DNA of 5,321 nt from Mariniphaga sp. (GTDB taxonomy: Bacteria; Bacteroidota; Bacteroidia; Bacteroidales; Prolixibacteraceae): assembly GCA_013203525.1 (NCBI GenBank), contig JABMQB010000376.1:1-5321 (forward strand), given 5' to 3'. This document shows positions 5,067 to 5,321 of the stretch, piece by piece. The translations under genes and the position numbers were made by a program. Within the stretch, counting starts at the first letter, position 1. Every line of letters starts with the position of its first letter. Under the pieces are notes generated by a model, which was not told the origin of the DNA, made no database searches, and saw nothing but the letters and a program-made list of their open reading frames with translations.

Positions 5067-5321
5067 TTACTTCATCCATTCAAACATATCATAATGGTTC
5101 GAATCCATTCCCAGCTTATTATATGTATTATGAGCAATTCTATTTGACTTATCTGCGTAAAGCCTAAACCCACAAAGACTTGGTTCGTTTTGAACAATTT
5201 CTTTTACATGTGAATACATATTTTTAAAAATTCCTTTACGCCGTGCTTCGGATTTTATATAAACCGATTGTATCCACCAAATATTCCCATTTCGCCAATC
5301 GCTCCATTCAAAAGTTATCAT
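5067..5321 (-). CDS. GNAT-family N-acetyltransferase, C-terminal part (5' end beyond the right edge)
   Basis: The 84 visible residues are the C-terminal half of a GNAT acetyltransferase, which transfers the acetyl group of acetyl-CoA to an amine. Residues 1-20 are a strand pair, FEWSDWRNGNIWWIQSV. Residues 21-40 hold the acetyl-CoA-binding motif A (VYIKSEARRKGIF, with R27-x-x-G30 for the pyrophosphate loop) and its following helix. Residues 53-71 hold motif B (RLYADKSNRIAHNTYNKLGM). The ATG at the very edge is probably an internal methionine, because a GNAT domain needs roughly 50-70 more residues before this point. The substrate cannot be told from the sequence. The stop lies 31 nt before the preferred start of the AlbA-like gene, suggesting cotranscription. 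Confidence 0.9.
   Translation of the reverse strand: MITFEWSDWRNGNIWWIQSVYIKSEARRKGIFKNMYSHVKEIVQNEPSLCGFRLYADKSNRIAHNTYNKLGMDSNHYDMFEWMK

Overview
The window is A+T-rich and looks like chromosomal DNA of a member of the Bacteroidota. Three things point there: one -7 promoter element of the TAnnTTTG type, an ECF-sigma / membrane anti-sigma / secreted beta-repeat gene trio common in that phylum, and mostly absent Shine-Dalgarno sequences. The assignment is inferred from style; no marker gene is present.

Left part: a rightward partial gene (to 566) encodes the C-terminal part of a SecA-family ATPase. It resembles the accessory SecA2 branch more than housekeeping SecA. It converges on a leftward gene for an exported PhoA-type alkaline phosphatase (633-1778), and a near-perfect hairpin between the two can stop transcription from both sides. 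The phosphatase has its own candidate promoter at 1840-1847.

Middle part: a leftward cluster runs from about 4283 down to 1952. It encodes an ECF sigma factor, a single-pass membrane protein that is probably its anti-sigma factor, and a secreted protein built from about twelve alternating KYS / YD(D/S) repeats of about 17 residues. The first two genes overlap by 50 nt and the second and third by 23 nt, so this is one operon, ending in a strong terminator at 1893-1922. A candidate ECF-type promoter precedes the sigma gene, suggesting autoregulation.

The third gene is broken twice: an in-frame TAG at 2827-2829 and a one-base loss in an A run at 2090-2092. Undoing both restores a continuous 430-residue protein with a sensible C-terminus, so the envelope-facing output of the module is either freshly pseudogenised or affected by sequence errors.

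Right part: a leftward AlbA/Schlafen-type domain protein (4373-5035) lies directly downstream of a GNAT acetyltransferase gene that enters from beyond the right edge. These two probably form a separate transcription unit.

I see no RNA genes, CRISPR arrays, insertion sequences or attachment sites. The most interesting items are the doubly broken repeat protein, its alternating repeat architecture, and the SecA2-like tail. I do not see convincing evidence for a wholly new system.
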